Shown: positions 33,788 to 43,466, counted from the first letter of the stretch. The stretch: 64,000 nucleotides of DNA from Isoptericola sediminis (GCF_013085345.1 NZ_JABFAJ010000001.1:1-64000), one strand, 5' to 3'. The notes: a model not told the origin generated them from the letters alone. Program-made: numbers and translations.

Positions 33788-33884
33788 GGCTGAGATGTCG
33801 TCATCCAGCACTGGTTGGCTCGGTATCACCGTGCCCTGAGACGGCCTGACCTGGCGCCGTCTCGACCCCGATGGGAGCCACTTC

Positions 33885-35117
33885 ATGACCGACGTCGTCC
33901 CGCAGGCGTCCGTGACCACCGCGAACACGTCGCAGGTCGAGCCCAAGCGGCTGCGTAGCCCCTTCGAGCGGTTCGGCCTGACCGGCCGTCCGCTGCGGAC
34001 CGTCAACTGGCTCGGAGTCGTCGCCGGCGTCTACGTGCTGATCACCGCCGTGGAGCTCATCGGCTCCGGGTTCAAGGCGGCGACGGGTGACACGGCCGAG
34101 TCGCTGTTCGCGTTCGCGTCCAACCCCTTCGTCGCGCTGATGGTCGGCGTGCTGTTCACCGCCGCCACGCAGTCGAGCTCGACCACGACGTCGGTCACGG
34201 TCGGTCTGGTGGCCGGCGGTCTGCCGATCCAGATCGCGATCCCCATGCTGATGGGCGCGAACATCGGGACCACGCTGACCAACACCCTGGTGAGCCTCGG
34301 GATGGTCCGCGACCGGGAGAGCTTCCGTCGGGCGTTCTCCGCCGCGACGGTCCACGACTTCTTCAACCTCCTCGCCGTCGCGATCTTCCTTCCGCTGGAG
34401 CTGGCCTTCGGCCTGCTGGAGCGGGTCTCCGGCTGGCTGGCCGGCGCGAGCTCGGGAGCCGACGGCGGCATCGTCGCCACCCTCTTCGCCGCGATCGGCA
34501 CCGTGGTGGACACGGTCACGGAGCCGCTGGCGAACCTCCTCGAGGCCGGGACCTCCTTCCTGCCCGACCCGTGGCACGGCGTGCTCATGATCGTGCTGGG
34601 CATCGGCCTGATCCTCGGCGTCATCAACTGGCTCGGTCGCCTGCTCAAGGTGCTCATGGTGGGCAAGGCGGCCCAGATGCTGCACTCGTCCGTCGGCCGT
34701 GGCCCGATCAGCGGCGTCGCCAGCGGTGCGGCCGTGACCATGATGGTCCAGTCCTCCTCGACCACGACCAGCCTCATGATCCCGCTGGCCGGATCCGGCA
34801 CGTTCTCCCTCAAGCAGGTCTACCCCTTCACGGTGGGCGCCAACATCGGCACCACGGTCACCGCGCTGATCGCGGCCTTCGCCTTCACGGGGGCGGAGGG
34901 CGAGGTCGCCCTGCAGGCGGCGTTCGTGCACGTGATGTTCAACGTCTTCGCCGCCCTGGTGATCTTCGGCATGCCGCTGCTGCGGCAGGTGCCGCTGCGC
35001 GGGGCCGTCTGGCTCGGCGACGTGGCGGCGGCCAACAAGCTCTGGGCGGCGGCCTGGGTCCTCGGCGTGTTCGTCGGCGTGCCGATGGCGCTCATCGGGC
35101 TGACCGTGCTGCTGTGA
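33885..35117 (+). CDS. Na/Pi cotransporter (NptA/SLC34-like)
   Basis: Membrane protein of 410 residues importing phosphate with sodium. It has the two inverted-repeat hallmarks of the family: QSSSTTTS at about 96 and again at about 289, each followed by GANIGTT. About eight to nine hydrophobic segments are visible. There is no PhoU-like C-terminal domain as in some bacterial homologues. The PHO-box-like repeat upstream predicts induction by phosphate starvation. It overlaps the small coiled-coil gene by 4 bases (GTGA). Confidence 0.93.
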   Translation: MTDVVPQASVTTANTSQVEPKRLRSPFERFGLTGRPLRTVNWLGVVAGVYVLITAVELIGSGFKAATGDTAESLFAFASNPFVALMVGVLFTAATQSSSTTTSVTVGLVAGGLPIQIAIPMLMGANIGTTLTNTLVSLGMVRDRESFRRAFSAATVHDFFNLLAVAIFLPLELAFGLLERVSGWLAGASSGADGGIVATLFAAIGTVVDTVTEPLANLLEAGTSFLPDPWHGVLMIVLGIGLILGVINWLGRLLKVLMVGKAAQMLHSSVGRGPISGVASGAAVTMMVQSSSTTTSLMIPLAGSGTFSLKQVYPFTVGANIGTTVTALIAAFAFTGAEGEVALQAAFVHVMFNVFAALVIFGMPLLRQVPLRGAVWLGDVAAANKLWAAAWVLGVFVGVPMALIGLTVLL

Positions 35118-35443
35118 CCGCCTCTCACGACCGGCGCGACCGGTCATCGACGGAGCGCAGCCAGGACATCGCCGCGCTCGAGCAGGAGCTCGCGCGCGTC
35201 GTCGACGAGGCGGAGGCCCGGCTCGCCGAGGTCCGCCGCGAGCTGGCCGAGCGGCGTCAGCAGGAGGCGCAGCACGCCGAGATCGACCGGCTCGAGGAGC
35301 ATCTCGCCAACGCCACCGTGCAGTGGCGCGAGGTCGGGGAGTTCTTCGAGGAGGCGCTCAAGCAGCTCCGCGGCGACCGGGAGGACGCCGGGGCGGAGCC
35401 GTCCACACCCTCCGACGACCCGGGGACCGGCTCGCCGGCCTGA
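35114..35443 (+). CDS. Small coiled-coil protein coupled to the Na/Pi cotransporter
   Basis: A 109-residue hydrophilic protein I do not recognise. Residues about 15-95 are a strong coiled coil (heptad-rich IAALEQELARVVDEAEARL and RLEEHLANATVQWREVG), followed by an acidic Pro/Ser/Asp tail. The GTG at 35114 overlaps the transporter stop, so it is translated with it. It has no signal or membrane segment. Translational coupling suggests a partner or regulator of the transporter, perhaps standing in for a PhoU-like domain, but that is speculation. Confidence 0.75.
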   Translation: MTASHDRRDRSSTERSQDIAALEQELARVVDEAEARLAEVRRELAERRQQEAQHAEIDRLEEHLANATVQWREVGEFFEEALKQLRGDREDAGAEPSTPSDDPGTGSPA

Positions 35444-35463
35444 TCCCCGACCCTGCGGCTCCT

Positions 35464-35503
35464 CAGGGCCCGGACCCCGCGTTCCGTCGGGGTCCGGGCC
35501 CTG
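35464..35503. terminator. Bidirectional terminator between the phosphate-transport unit and galK
   Basis: A perfect 15-bp stem (35464-35478 with 35489-35503) and 10-nt loop between convergent genes ending at 35443 and 35506. Confidence 0.8.
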
Positions 35504-35505
35504 TG

Positions 35506-36735
35506 TCATGCAGCGGGCGCCGACGGCGGGGCGAGGAGGAACCCCGGGGCCGGCAGGCCTGCGGCGGCGAAGGCCTCGTGGACGGCGGTCACCACGGTGT
35601 CGACCTCCCCGACGGGCACCAGGGCGATGGCCGACCCGCCGAACCCGCCACCCGTCATCCGGGCCCCGAGCGCACCCGCGGCCAGCGCTGCGTCGACCAC
35701 GAGGTCCAGCTCGCGGGCCGACACCTCGTAGTCGTCGCGCAGCGACACGTGCGACGCGGTCATGAGCGGCCCGACCTCGTCCACGCGGCCGGCGCGCACC
35801 CGCGCCGCGAACTCCTCGGTCCGAGCGATCTCGGTGACCACGTGGCGCACGCGCCGACGGAGCACCTCGGCGTCCTCGGCACCGCCGAGCCGCCGCAGCG
35901 CGTCCTCCAGGGCGTCCGGCGAGATCTCGCGCAGGGACGCCACGCCGAGCATCTCGGCGGCCCGCTCGCAGGAGGCGCGACGTTCGGCGTACTGGCCGTC
36001 GACGAGGGCGTGCTCGGCGCGGGTGTCGACCACCAGGAGGGCGAGCCCGGCGCCGGTCGGGTCGAACGGCACGGCGGTGGCCGAGTCGAGGGCCGACAGG
36101 CCCGGACGACAGTCGAGCAGCAGGGCGTGTCCCGCCGAGCAGCGCAGCGACGCCGCTTGGTCCATGCCGCCGGTGGGCGCCCCGGCGATCTCGTTCTCGG
36201 CGCGCACGCAGGCGGCCGCGAGCTCGGCACGGCCGGCGTCGTCGGCGGCCCGGCCCAGACCGTGCACGGCGTCGAGCGCCACGGCGACGGCGCACTCGAG
36301 GGCCGCCGACGACGACAGCCCCGCCCCGAAGGGCACGCACGAGTCGACGACGGCGTCGAAACCCGTGACCTCGTGGCCGGCGTCGCGCAACGCCCAGGCG
36401 ACGCCCGCGACGTAGGCGCCCCATCCCGACGTCTGCCCCGGGGCGACGTCGGCCAGCCGGGCCTCCCAGGTCTGGCCGGGCGCCTGCGCGGAGGAGAGCC
36501 GGACCAGGTCGTCGGTCCGGCTGCGCAGTGCCACGTACGTGCGGTGGGGGAGCGCCACGGGCAGCGCCAGACCGGCGTTGTAGTCGGTGTGCTCACCGAT
36601 GAGGTTCACGCGCCCCGGTGCGGACCAGACGCCGTCGGGCGTCCCGTCGCCGTCGAAGACCTCGGCGAACAGGGTGCGGACACGCGCGGCGCCGTCGTCG
36701 GCGGACCAGGACTCGAGCCACTCGGGAGACGTCAT
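35506..36735 (-). CDS. galK: Galactokinase
   Basis: GHMP kinase phosphorylating galactose to galactose 1-phosphate (Leloir pathway), 409 residues. The galactokinase signature GRVNLIGEHTDYN is at 41-53, the ATP loop PFGAGLSSSAALE near 130, and the C-terminal GHMP motif GARMTGGGFGGSAIAL near 360. No galT or galE is adjacent. The ATG at 36735 is 7 nt after a CATACT -10-like box on the minus strand, so it is likely leaderless. It is transcribed alone between galK-mrp spacer and terminator. Confidence 0.95.
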   Translation of the reverse strand: MTSPEWLESWSADDGAARVRTLFAEVFDGDGTPDGVWSAPGRVNLIGEHTDYNAGLALPVALPHRTYVALRSRTDDLVRLSSAQAPGQTWEARLADVAPGQTSGWGAYVAGVAWALRDAGHEVTGFDAVVDSCVPFGAGLSSSAALECAVAVALDAVHGLGRAADDAGRAELAAACVRAENEIAGAPTGGMDQAASLRCSAGHALLLDCRPGLSALDSATAVPFDPTGAGLALLVVDTRAEHALVDGQYAERRASCERAAEMLGVASLREISPDALEDALRRLGGAEDAEVLRRRVRHVVTEIARTEEFAARVRAGRVDEVGPLMTASHVSLRDDYEVSARELDLVVDAALAAGALGARMTGGGFGGSAIALVPVGEVDTVVTAVHEAFAAAGLPAPGFLLAPPSAPAA

Positions 36736-36824
36736 GGCCCTCAGTATGAGGGACCGGCGGTCGCCGCTCGACGGGGTGTCCGGAGAGCGGTCCGCGCGTC
36801 GGACGGCCCGGCGGACCGGCGGGC

Positions 36825-37976
36825 TCAGCCCACGGGGGTGACGCCGAGCCGGCGGCCCGCCAGGCCCCGCTCCCGCCCCGCCAGCCGCCGCGCGACGTCC
36901 CGGAGCACCTGGGCGCCGGAGGACTCCGGGTCGGTCAGCACGACCGGCGTCCCGCCGTCCCCGCCCTCGCGCACCGCCAGGTCGAGCGGCACCTGACCCA
37001 GCAGCGGGACGTCCGTCCCGGTGGCGTCGCTGAGGCGCCGTGCCACGGTCTGGCCACCGCCGGCGCCGAACACCTCCAGACGCGAGCCGTCGGGCTGCTC
37101 CAGCCAGGACATGTTCTCCACGACGCCGATCACGCCCTGCGAGGTCTGCGTGGCCACGGACCCGGCGCGCTCGGCCACCTCCGCGGCCGCCGTCTGCGGG
37201 GTGGTGACCACGAGGATCTCGCTGCCTGGCAGCAGCTGGGCGACGGAGATGGCGATGTCCCCGGTCCCGGGCGGGAGGTCGAGCAGCAGCACGTCCAGAT
37301 CTCCCCAGAACACGTCGGCGAGGAACTGCTCGAGGGCCCGGTGCAGCATCGGACCCCGCCACACGACCGGCTGGCCCTCGGGGACGAACATCCCGATGGA
37401 GACGACCTTGACCCCGTGGGCGATGGGCGGCAGCAGCATCGAGTCGACCCGGGTGGGCTGGCGGTCGACGCCGAGCATGCGGGGGATCGAGAAACCGTAG
37501 ATGTCGGCGTCGACGACGCCGACCGTGAGCCCGTCGGCGGCCATGGCCGCGGCGAGGTTGGCGGTGACGCTCGACTTGCCGACGCCGCCCTTGCCGGAGG
37601 CGACCGCGTAGACCTTCGTCAGGCTGTCCGGCTGGGCGAAGGGGATGGTCGGGTCGCCGCTGCCGCCCCGCAGCCGGGAGCGCAGCGCCTGCCGCTGCTC
37701 CGGGGTCATGACGCCCAGGTCGACGTCGACGCGGCCCACGCCCTCGACGGCCGCGGTCGCCGCCGTCACGTCGGAGACCAGCGTGTTCTTCATCGGGCAC
37801 CCGGCGATCGTGAGGTCCACCCCCACGGTGACGTGGGCGCCGTCGGAGGCGTCCTGCGGCGCCTCGACCTGGATCGAGCGGATCATGTCCAGCTCGGTCA
37901 GGGGGCGGCGGATCTCGGGGTCGATGACCCCGGACAGGGCGTCGCGGACGCGGGCCTCGAGATCGGTGGTGCTCAT
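36825..37976 (-). CDS. mrp: Mrp/NBP35 iron-sulfur cluster carrier ATPase (no CxxC)
   Basis: Cytoplasmic P-loop ATPase of 383 residues of the ApbC/Mrp family, which carries Fe-S clusters to target proteins. The N-terminal MIP18-like domain (1-90) includes the conserved AGCPMKN, with Cys60. The deviant Walker A GKGGVGKSS is at 128-136, and DADIYGFSIP and LLLDLPPGTGD follow. The CxxC pair present in E. coli and yeast homologues after the NMS motif is missing: the text reads NMSWLEQPDGSRLEVFG. Leaderless start: TAGGAT 6 nt before the ATG at 37976. Confidence 0.93.
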   Translation of the reverse strand: MSTTDLEARVRDALSGVIDPEIRRPLTELDMIRSIQVEAPQDASDGAHVTVGVDLTIAGCPMKNTLVSDVTAATAAVEGVGRVDVDLGVMTPEQRQALRSRLRGGSGDPTIPFAQPDSLTKVYAVASGKGGVGKSSVTANLAAAMAADGLTVGVVDADIYGFSIPRMLGVDRQPTRVDSMLLPPIAHGVKVVSIGMFVPEGQPVVWRGPMLHRALEQFLADVFWGDLDVLLLDLPPGTGDIAISVAQLLPGSEILVVTTPQTAAAEVAERAGSVATQTSQGVIGVVENMSWLEQPDGSRLEVFGAGGGQTVARRLSDATGTDVPLLGQVPLDLAVREGGDGGTPVVLTDPESSGAQVLRDVARRLAGRERGLAGRRLGVTPVG

Positions 37977-38105
37977 GCCTCGATCCTAGGTGGCGCCGGC
38001 CGGGGGTCGTGCAGCCCGGCGCCGGCGCGACCGCGGTGCGGGGGGAGGAGCCACGGCCGGCGGGGGCATGTGGCCTCGGGGCGCCCGGTGCGAAATACTG
38101 GGCGA

Positions 38106-38924
38106 ATGAGCATGAGCCGTTCGAATCCCCTTCCTCGGGTCCCGACGCCGCCCCAGGGGGACGAGGTCGCCGCGTACGACTCGTACCTCGAGGCGCAGAA
38201 GGCCGTCGACTTCCTCTCGGACGAGAAGTTCCCCGTCCAGCACGTCACCATCGTGGGCACCGACCTGCGGATGGTCGAGCGGGTCACGGGCCGGCTCACG
38301 TACGGCCGGGTGGCGCTGGCCGGGGCCCTGTCAGGTGCCTGGTTCGGGTTCTTCGTGGGTCTGCTCATGATGCTGTTCGCGAACGGGCAGACCGGCGTCC
38401 TGCTGGTCGCGCTGGCTCTGGGCGCCGGGTTCGGCGTGATGTTCTCCGTGCTGTCCTACTCGTTCACCGGCGGACGCCGTGACTTCACGTCGCAGTCGCA
38501 GATCGTGGCCTCCACCTACGCGGTGCTGTGCGCCACGGAGCACGCGGCCGAGGCGCGCTCGATGCTGGAGAGCTCCCCGGGCGGGCTCGGCAAGCCGCGT
38601 CGCCCCGAGCGGCCGGCGGGGACGACACCGTCGGGTTCGTCCGCGCCGGACCCGCGCTGGACCATGCCGGACGGCGCCCCGCGCTACGGGGCGATGCGGC
38701 CCGGCGGGCCGCCGGACACGTCCGGCGGCGGGGCCGGCTCGTCGACCTCCGCCGTGGCCGGCGGCGAGGGTCCGGCGCAGCCGCAGCCGGCGGCGGGGGA
38801 GCAGCCGCCCGCGGTGCCGACCCGGGGCGAGGAGCCGCCCTCTCCGTCGGCGTCCACGCCCACGCCCCCGCCGGCGTCCGGTGGGGACGTCGACGACCCC
38901 TACGCGCCGCCGCCCGAGCGCTGA
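38106..38924 (+). CDS. General-stress (YflT-like) membrane-associated protein with Pro-rich tail
   Basis: A 272-residue protein. The N-terminal part (about 20-75) resembles the general-stress YflT domain (EVAAYDSYLEAQKAVDFLSDEKFPVQHVTIVG). Two close hydrophobic segments follow (about 75-120), and the last 110 residues are Pro/Gly/Ser-rich and probably disordered. Such proteins are common beside mrp in actinobacteria but have no defined role. The ATG at 38106 lies 6 nt after AATACT (38094-38099), so it is probably leaderless; the second ATG two codons on is less likely. It is divergent from mrp with 129 bases between. Confidence 0.84.
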   Translation: MSMSRSNPLPRVPTPPQGDEVAAYDSYLEAQKAVDFLSDEKFPVQHVTIVGTDLRMVERVTGRLTYGRVALAGALSGAWFGFFVGLLMMLFANGQTGVLLVALALGAGFGVMFSVLSYSFTGGRRDFTSQSQIVASTYAVLCATEHAAEARSMLESSPGGLGKPRRPERPAGTTPSGSSAPDPRWTMPDGAPRYGAMRPGGPPDTSGGGAGSSTSAVAGGEGPAQPQPAAGEQPPAVPTRGEEPPSPSASTPTPPPASGGDVDDPYAPPPER

Positions 38925-38929
38925 GGCGG

Positions 38930-38996
38930 GACGCGGGCGCACCTCGGCGGTGCGCCCGCGTCCGTCGTGCCGAGACGTCCGCCCGGCACGACGGAC
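38930..38996. terminator. Double hairpin between the stress-protein gene and prpC
   Basis: Two hairpins: a 14-bp stem (38930-38943 with 38949-38962) and a 13-bp stem (38960-38972 with 38984-38996). They overlap by 3 bases and sit between convergent genes, so one may serve each strand. Confidence 0.75.
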
Positions 38997-39017
38997 CGTG
39001 CTCCGCCGGCCGGTGGG

Positions 39018-40166
39018 TCAGGACCGAGGGACCTCGCGCCGCTCGTGGCCGACGTAGGCCGACAGCGGGCGGATGAGCGAGTTGGCCGCCTGCTGCTCGG
39101 CGATGTGCGCCGTCCAGCCGGTGATGCGTGCGGCGACGAACAGCGGGGTGAACGTCTCGGTGTCGAACCCCATGAGGTGGTAGGCGGGGCCCGCCGGGTA
39201 GTCGAGGTTCGGGTAGATGCCCTTGCGCTCCACGAACGCCGACTCCAGCGCCGCGTACAGGTCGCCCAGGTCCTGGCGGTCGAAGTGCGTCACGAGGTCG
39301 TCCAGGGCGGCCTTCATGGTGGGCACCCGTGAGTCGCCGTGCTTGTAGACCCGGTGCCCGAACCCCATGACCTTGCGCTTGGCGGCCAGGGCCTCGTCCA
39401 GCCAGGACTCGGCCCGGTCGGCGGTGCCGATCTCGGTGAACGCGTGCATGACGGCCTCGTTGGCTCCGCCGTGCAGCGGACCCTTGAGGGCGCCGACGGC
39501 CGCGACCACGGCGGAGTGCACGTCGCTCAGCGTCGAGGCCACCACGCGGGCGGTGAACGTCGAGGCGTTGAAGGAGTGCTCGGCGTACAGGATCATCGAG
39601 CGGTTGAACGCGTCGACGACCGTGGCGTCCGGCTCCTCGCCGAAGGTCATCCACAACGTGTTCGCCGCGTGGTCGAGGTCCTCGCGGGGATCGACCGGGT
39701 CCAGGCCGTGGCGGCGGCGCTGGGTGTAGGCCACGACCGCGGGCAGCTCGGCGAACAGCCGGACGGCGTGGTCCGCCGTCGTCTGCGCGTCGGCCAGCGA
39801 CATCAGGTCCGTGCCGGCGGTCTCCCGGGCGCCGATGACGCTGAGGGCGGTGCGCACGTCGTCCATCGGGTGGGCGTCGGTGGGCAGCAGGTCGATCGCG
39901 CGGCGCACGTCGTCCCCGAGGGCCCGGTGCGAGCGCTCGGTCTTGCGCAGCGTCTCGAGCTCGGCGTCGGTGGGCAGCTCACCGTGCCACAGCAGGTGGG
40001 CGACGGCCTCGAACGGCTGGGTGTCGGCCAGGTCCTGCACGGGGTAGCCGCGGTACAGCAGCGAGTTCGACGCGGGGTCGACCTTGGACACGGCGGTGGT
40101 GTCGGCGTAGACGCCCGCCAGCCCCTTGTGGATCTCGGGCTCGTCGGTGGGGCGGGACTCGGTCAT
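39018..40166 (-). CDS. prpC: 2-methylcitrate synthase / citrate synthase
   Basis: Condenses propionyl-CoA with oxaloacetate to 2-methylcitrate, first step of the methylcitrate cycle. The 382-residue product has the citrate-synthase catalytic set: His232 (PLHGGANEAV), His271 (GFGHRVYK) and Asp322 (NLDYPAGPAY). Its length and its place after prpD-prpB favour the methylcitrate enzyme over the housekeeping citrate synthase, though such enzymes often use both acyl-CoAs. AAAGGAG precedes the ATG. It is the last gene of the prp operon, 63 bases after prpB. Confidence 0.93.
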   Translation of the reverse strand: MTESRPTDEPEIHKGLAGVYADTTAVSKVDPASNSLLYRGYPVQDLADTQPFEAVAHLLWHGELPTDAELETLRKTERSHRALGDDVRRAIDLLPTDAHPMDDVRTALSVIGARETAGTDLMSLADAQTTADHAVRLFAELPAVVAYTQRRRHGLDPVDPREDLDHAANTLWMTFGEEPDATVVDAFNRSMILYAEHSFNASTFTARVVASTLSDVHSAVVAAVGALKGPLHGGANEAVMHAFTEIGTADRAESWLDEALAAKRKVMGFGHRVYKHGDSRVPTMKAALDDLVTHFDRQDLGDLYAALESAFVERKGIYPNLDYPAGPAYHLMGFDTETFTPLFVAARITGWTAHIAEQQAANSLIRPLSAYVGHERREVPRS

Positions 40167-40229
40167 CGGTGCTCCTTTGCTCGGATGACGGCGCGGCGTG
40201 CGCGACGACGTGGGTGTCGGGCTCGACGG

Positions 40230-41141
40230 TCAGAGGTGTCGGTGACCCTCGAGGGAGAAGTCGTACACCCCGGCGTCGAAGGTGTTGTACGCCGGGTAGT
40301 CCAGCAGGTCGTACAGCTCGGCGCGGGTCTGCATGTGCGGCACCTGGGAGTCGAGCGACCCCTCGGCCCGCAGCGCCGCCAAGCCGCGGTCGGCGGCACC
40401 CATGGCCAGGCGCAGCAGCGAGACGGGGTAGATGACCATCGAGACCCCGGCGTCGCGGAGCTGGGCCGCGGTGAACAGGTCGGACTTGCCGAACTCGGTC
40501 ATGTTCGCCAGCACCGGGACGTCGAGCGCGTCGGCCATCGCGGCGAACTCGTCGAGGTCGCGCATGGCCTCGGGGAAGACGGCGTCCGCACCGGCGTCGA
40601 CGAGCGCCTGCGCCCGCTCGACGGCGGCCTCCAGGCCGGCACCGGCACGGATGTCGGTGCGGGCCATCACGAGCAGGTTCTCGTCGCGGCGAGCGGTGAC
40701 GGCGGCCCGGATGCGCTGCAGGGCGGTGGCCTCGTCGACGACCTGCTTGCCGTCGAGGTGTCCGCAGCGCTTGGGATTGACCTGGTCCTCGATGTGCAGC
40801 CCGGCGACGCCGGCGTCCTCCATCGCCTGGACCGTGCGGGCGACGTTCATCGCCTCCCCGAAGCCGGTGTCGGCGTCGACGAGCGTCGGCAGGTCGGTCA
40901 TCCGGGCGATCTGCCCGGCGCGGCCGGCGACCTCGCTCAGCGTGGTCAGCCCGACGTCGGGCAGTCCCAGGTCGGCCGAGACGACCGCGCCGGAGACGTA
41001 CACGCCGTCGAACCCGTGCCGCTCGACGAGACGCGCCGACAGCGGGTTGAACGCCCCGGGGAGCTGCAGCAGCTCGTCCGAGCGCAGCCGCTCGCGCAGC
41101 GCGGCGCGCTTGGCGGCGGGGGTGAGCGTCGAGTACAGCAT
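40230..41141 (-). CDS. prpB: Methylisocitrate lyase
   Basis: Splits 2-methylisocitrate to pyruvate and succinate. The 303-residue product has the isocitrate-lyase-superfamily motif KRCGH with catalytic Cys126, the metal-site Asp residues in LVDADTGFGE, and HIEDQ. The ATG overlaps the prpD stop by 1 base (TGATG-type junction at 41141). It is the middle gene of the operon. Confidence 0.95.
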   Translation of the reverse strand: MLYSTLTPAAKRAALRERLRSDELLQLPGAFNPLSARLVERHGFDGVYVSGAVVSADLGLPDVGLTTLSEVAGRAGQIARMTDLPTLVDADTGFGEAMNVARTVQAMEDAGVAGLHIEDQVNPKRCGHLDGKQVVDEATALQRIRAAVTARRDENLLVMARTDIRAGAGLEAAVERAQALVDAGADAVFPEAMRDLDEFAAMADALDVPVLANMTEFGKSDLFTAAQLRDAGVSMVIYPVSLLRLAMGAADRGLAALRAEGSLDSQVPHMQTRAELYDLLDYPAYNTFDAGVYDFSLEGHRHL

Positions 41142-42658
41142 CAGAAGATCCCGCCCGGGAGGTCGGCGCCGGCCGCCGGGTCGGTGATCGGCGTGACGGT
41201 GAGCCCGGACAGCTCGTCGGCGCCCAGCTCCGGCAGTCGCTGCGCGACGTCGAGGAACCGGTCGATCTCCTCGGGGGCGAGGACGCCGTCGGCGAGGGAC
41301 CGGAACTTGGCGACGTACTGCTCGCGTCCGAACGGTCGGGCGCCGTAGGGGTGCGCGTCGGCGACGGCGATCTCCTCGACGATCGTGTCGCCGTCGGACA
41401 GCTCGATCTCCACGCGGCCGCCGAACGACTTCTCGTCGGGGTCGGAGGAGTGGTAGCGGCGCGTCCACTCCGGGTCCTCGGCCGTGGTCACCTTGCGCCA
41501 CAGCTCGACGGTGTCCGGGCGGGCGGCCCGCTCGGGGGCGTAGCTGGCCGCGTGGTCCCAGGCGCCGTCCTGCAGCGCGACGGTGAAGATGTACGGGATG
41601 GAGTGGTCCAGCGTCTCCCGGCTGGCGGTGGGGTCGTACTTCTGGGGGTCCCCGGAGCCGGAGCCGATGACGTAGTGGGTGTGGTGCGAGGTGTGCAGCA
41701 CGATCGAGCGCACCGCCTTGGGCTCGCGCAGCTCGGGCCGCTCGGTGCCGAGCCGGCGCGCGAGGTCGATCCACGCCTGCGCCTGGTACTCGGCCGAGTG
41801 CTCCTTGGTGTAGGTGTCCAGGATCGCGGTGCGGTCCTCGCCCCGGGTGGGCAGCGGCACCGTGTACCGGGCCTCCGGGCCGGAGAGCATCCACGCGATG
41901 AACCCGTCGGTGCCCTCGTAGATCGGGCTGGGCGAGGTCTGGCCGCGCATGGCCCGGTCCACGGCCTCGATCGCCATCTTGCCGGCGAAGGCCGGGGCGT
42001 GCGCCTTCCAGGTGGAGATCTCGCCCTTGCGCGACTGCCGGGTCGCCGTCGTCGTGTGCAGCGCCTGGCCGATCGCCTGGTAGATCGTCTCGTTCGGCAG
42101 GCCCAGCAGCGTGCCGATGCCGGCCGCGGCGCTGGGGCCGAGGTGCGCGACGTGGTCGATCTTGTGCTCGTGCAGGCAGATGCCCTTGACGAGGTTGACC
42201 TGGATCTCGTAGCCGGTGACGATGCCGCGCAGCAGCTCGGCGCCGCTCCGGCCCAGGTGCTGGGCGACGGCGAGGATCGGCGGGATGTTGTCGCCCGGGT
42301 GCGAGTAGTCCGCCGCGAGGAACGTGTCGTGGTAGTCCAGCTCGCGCACCGCGACCCCGTTGGCCCACGCCGCCCACTCGGGGCTGGTGCGGTGCTCGGA
42401 GGCGAAGATCGTGGCGCCGGCGCCGCCGCGCGAGACCGGGTGCGCCTCCGCCTGGGAGCGCGCGGCGAGGATCGGCGCGCGGCCGAGCGACGCGGTGGCG
42501 ACCGCGGCGTTGTCGATGATCCGGTTGATCACCATGTCGGTGACCTCGGGTGTCGGCTCGAGCTGCTCCGCCGCCACGTCGGCGATCTTCCAGGCGAGCT
42601 GGTCGGTGCGGGCGAGCGGCTCGTCGGCGCGGTACGTGCGGACGGTGTGATCGAGCAT
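41141..42658 (-). CDS. prpD: 2-methylcitrate dehydratase
   Basis: Iron-sulfur-free MmgE/PrpD-family dehydratase, 505 residues, turning 2-methylcitrate into 2-methyl-cis-aconitate. Family sequence includes [30 protein letters not shown] and [27 protein letters not shown] lies about 6 nt upstream of the ATG at 42658. It is the first gene of the prp operon. No PrpR-type regulator is adjacent. Confidence 0.96.
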   Translation of the reverse strand: MLDHTVRTYRADEPLARTDQLAWKIADVAAEQLEPTPEVTDMVINRIIDNAAVATASLGRAPILAARSQAEAHPVSRGGAGATIFASEHRTSPEWAAWANGVAVRELDYHDTFLAADYSHPGDNIPPILAVAQHLGRSGAELLRGIVTGYEIQVNLVKGICLHEHKIDHVAHLGPSAAAGIGTLLGLPNETIYQAIGQALHTTTATRQSRKGEISTWKAHAPAFAGKMAIEAVDRAMRGQTSPSPIYEGTDGFIAWMLSGPEARYTVPLPTRGEDRTAILDTYTKEHSAEYQAQAWIDLARRLGTERPELREPKAVRSIVLHTSHHTHYVIGSGSGDPQKYDPTASRETLDHSIPYIFTVALQDGAWDHAASYAPERAARPDTVELWRKVTTAEDPEWTRRYHSSDPDEKSFGGRVEIELSDGDTIVEEIAVADAHPYGARPFGREQYVAKFRSLADGVLAPEEIDRFLDVAQRLPELGADELSGLTVTPITDPAAGADLPGGIF

Positions 42659-42723
42659 GGATCCTCCGGATCGCGGGGACGTCGGGGCGCACGACGTCGG
42701 CGTCGACGCCTGCCTCGGAGGTG

Positions 42724-42752
42724 AACCTAACGCGGACGGGCCGACGCGTCCA
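42724..42752 (-). promoter_or_regulatory. Promoter of the prpDBC operon
   Basis: On the minus strand: -35 TGGACG (42747-42752), 17-bp spacer, -10 TAGGTT (42724-42729), giving a leader of about 58 nt before prpD. The 166 bases between prpD and the response-regulator gene otherwise show only G+C-rich spacer. Confidence 0.55.
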
Positions 42753-42824
42753 CGTGGGTATCGGGTAGCACGGCCGTCGTGGCGGTCCTCGACGACGCAC
42801 CGCAGAGCGGGCCGACGACGCGCG

Positions 42825-43466
42825 TCAGCGCACGAGCCCGGCCTCGTAGGCGGTGATGACGAGCTGGACGCGGTCCCGGCAGGAGAGCTTGCGCAGGACC
42901 ACCGAGACGTGGGACTTCACGGTCTGGTCGCCGATGAACAGCTCGGCGGCGATCTCGGCGTTGGACCGGCCGCGGGCGACGGCCAGGAGCACCTCGCGTT
43001 CGCGCGGGGTGAGGGTGTCGAGTCCGGTGGTGTCGCGGGCCGCGGCCCTGACGGCGAAGTCGTCGACGAGGCGGCGCGTCACCCGGGGCCCGAGGAGCAT
43101 CGAGCCGTCGGCGACGAGCCTGGCGCCCTCGATGAGGCGGTCGCCGGTGACGTCCTTGAGCAGGAATCCGCTGGCCCCGGCGCGCAGGGCGTCGTAGACG
43201 TACTCGTCGAGGTCGAACGTGGTGAGGATGAGCACGCGGGTCGCGGGATGCCGGGCGGCGATGCGTGCGGTCGCGGCGATGCCGTCGAGGACCGGCATGC
43301 GGATGTCGACGACGGCGACGTCGGGCGCCTCGCGGGCGACGACGGTCAGCAGCTCGGCCCCGTCCCGGGCGGTGCCGACCACGTCCAGGTCGTCGGCGGA
43401 GTCCAGGATCGAGGCGAATCCCTGCAGGACGACGGGCTGGTCGTCGGCGACGACGACGCGCGTCAC
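42825..43466 (-). CDS. NarL/FixJ-type response regulator
   Basis: A 213-residue two-component response regulator: receiver domain (1-120) with acidic pocket ADD at 7-9, phosphoacceptor Asp54 (VVDIRMP) and Lys near 105 (LLKDV); then a LuxR-type helix-turn-helix ([22 protein letters not shown] ... [12 protein letters not shown]) at about 150-205. The GTG start at 43466 overlaps the kinase stop by 4 bases, so the pair is translated together. Targets are unknown. Confidence 0.95.
   Translation of the reverse strand: MTRVVVADDQPVVLQGFASILDSADDLDVVGTARDGAELLTVVAREAPDVAVVDIRMPVLDGIAATARIAARHPATRVLILTTFDLDEYVYDALRAGASGFLLKDVTGDRLIEGARLVADGSMLLGPRVTRRLVDDFAVRAAARDTTGLDTLTPREREVLLAVARGRSNAEIAAELFIGDQTVKSHVSVVLRKLSCRDRVQLVITAYEAGLVR

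Noticed and set aside
35506-37800. 764-residue minus-strand frame covering galK and part of mrp
   Set aside because: Only the galK part (from 36735) has family motifs; the rest is a shadow of mrp in another frame.
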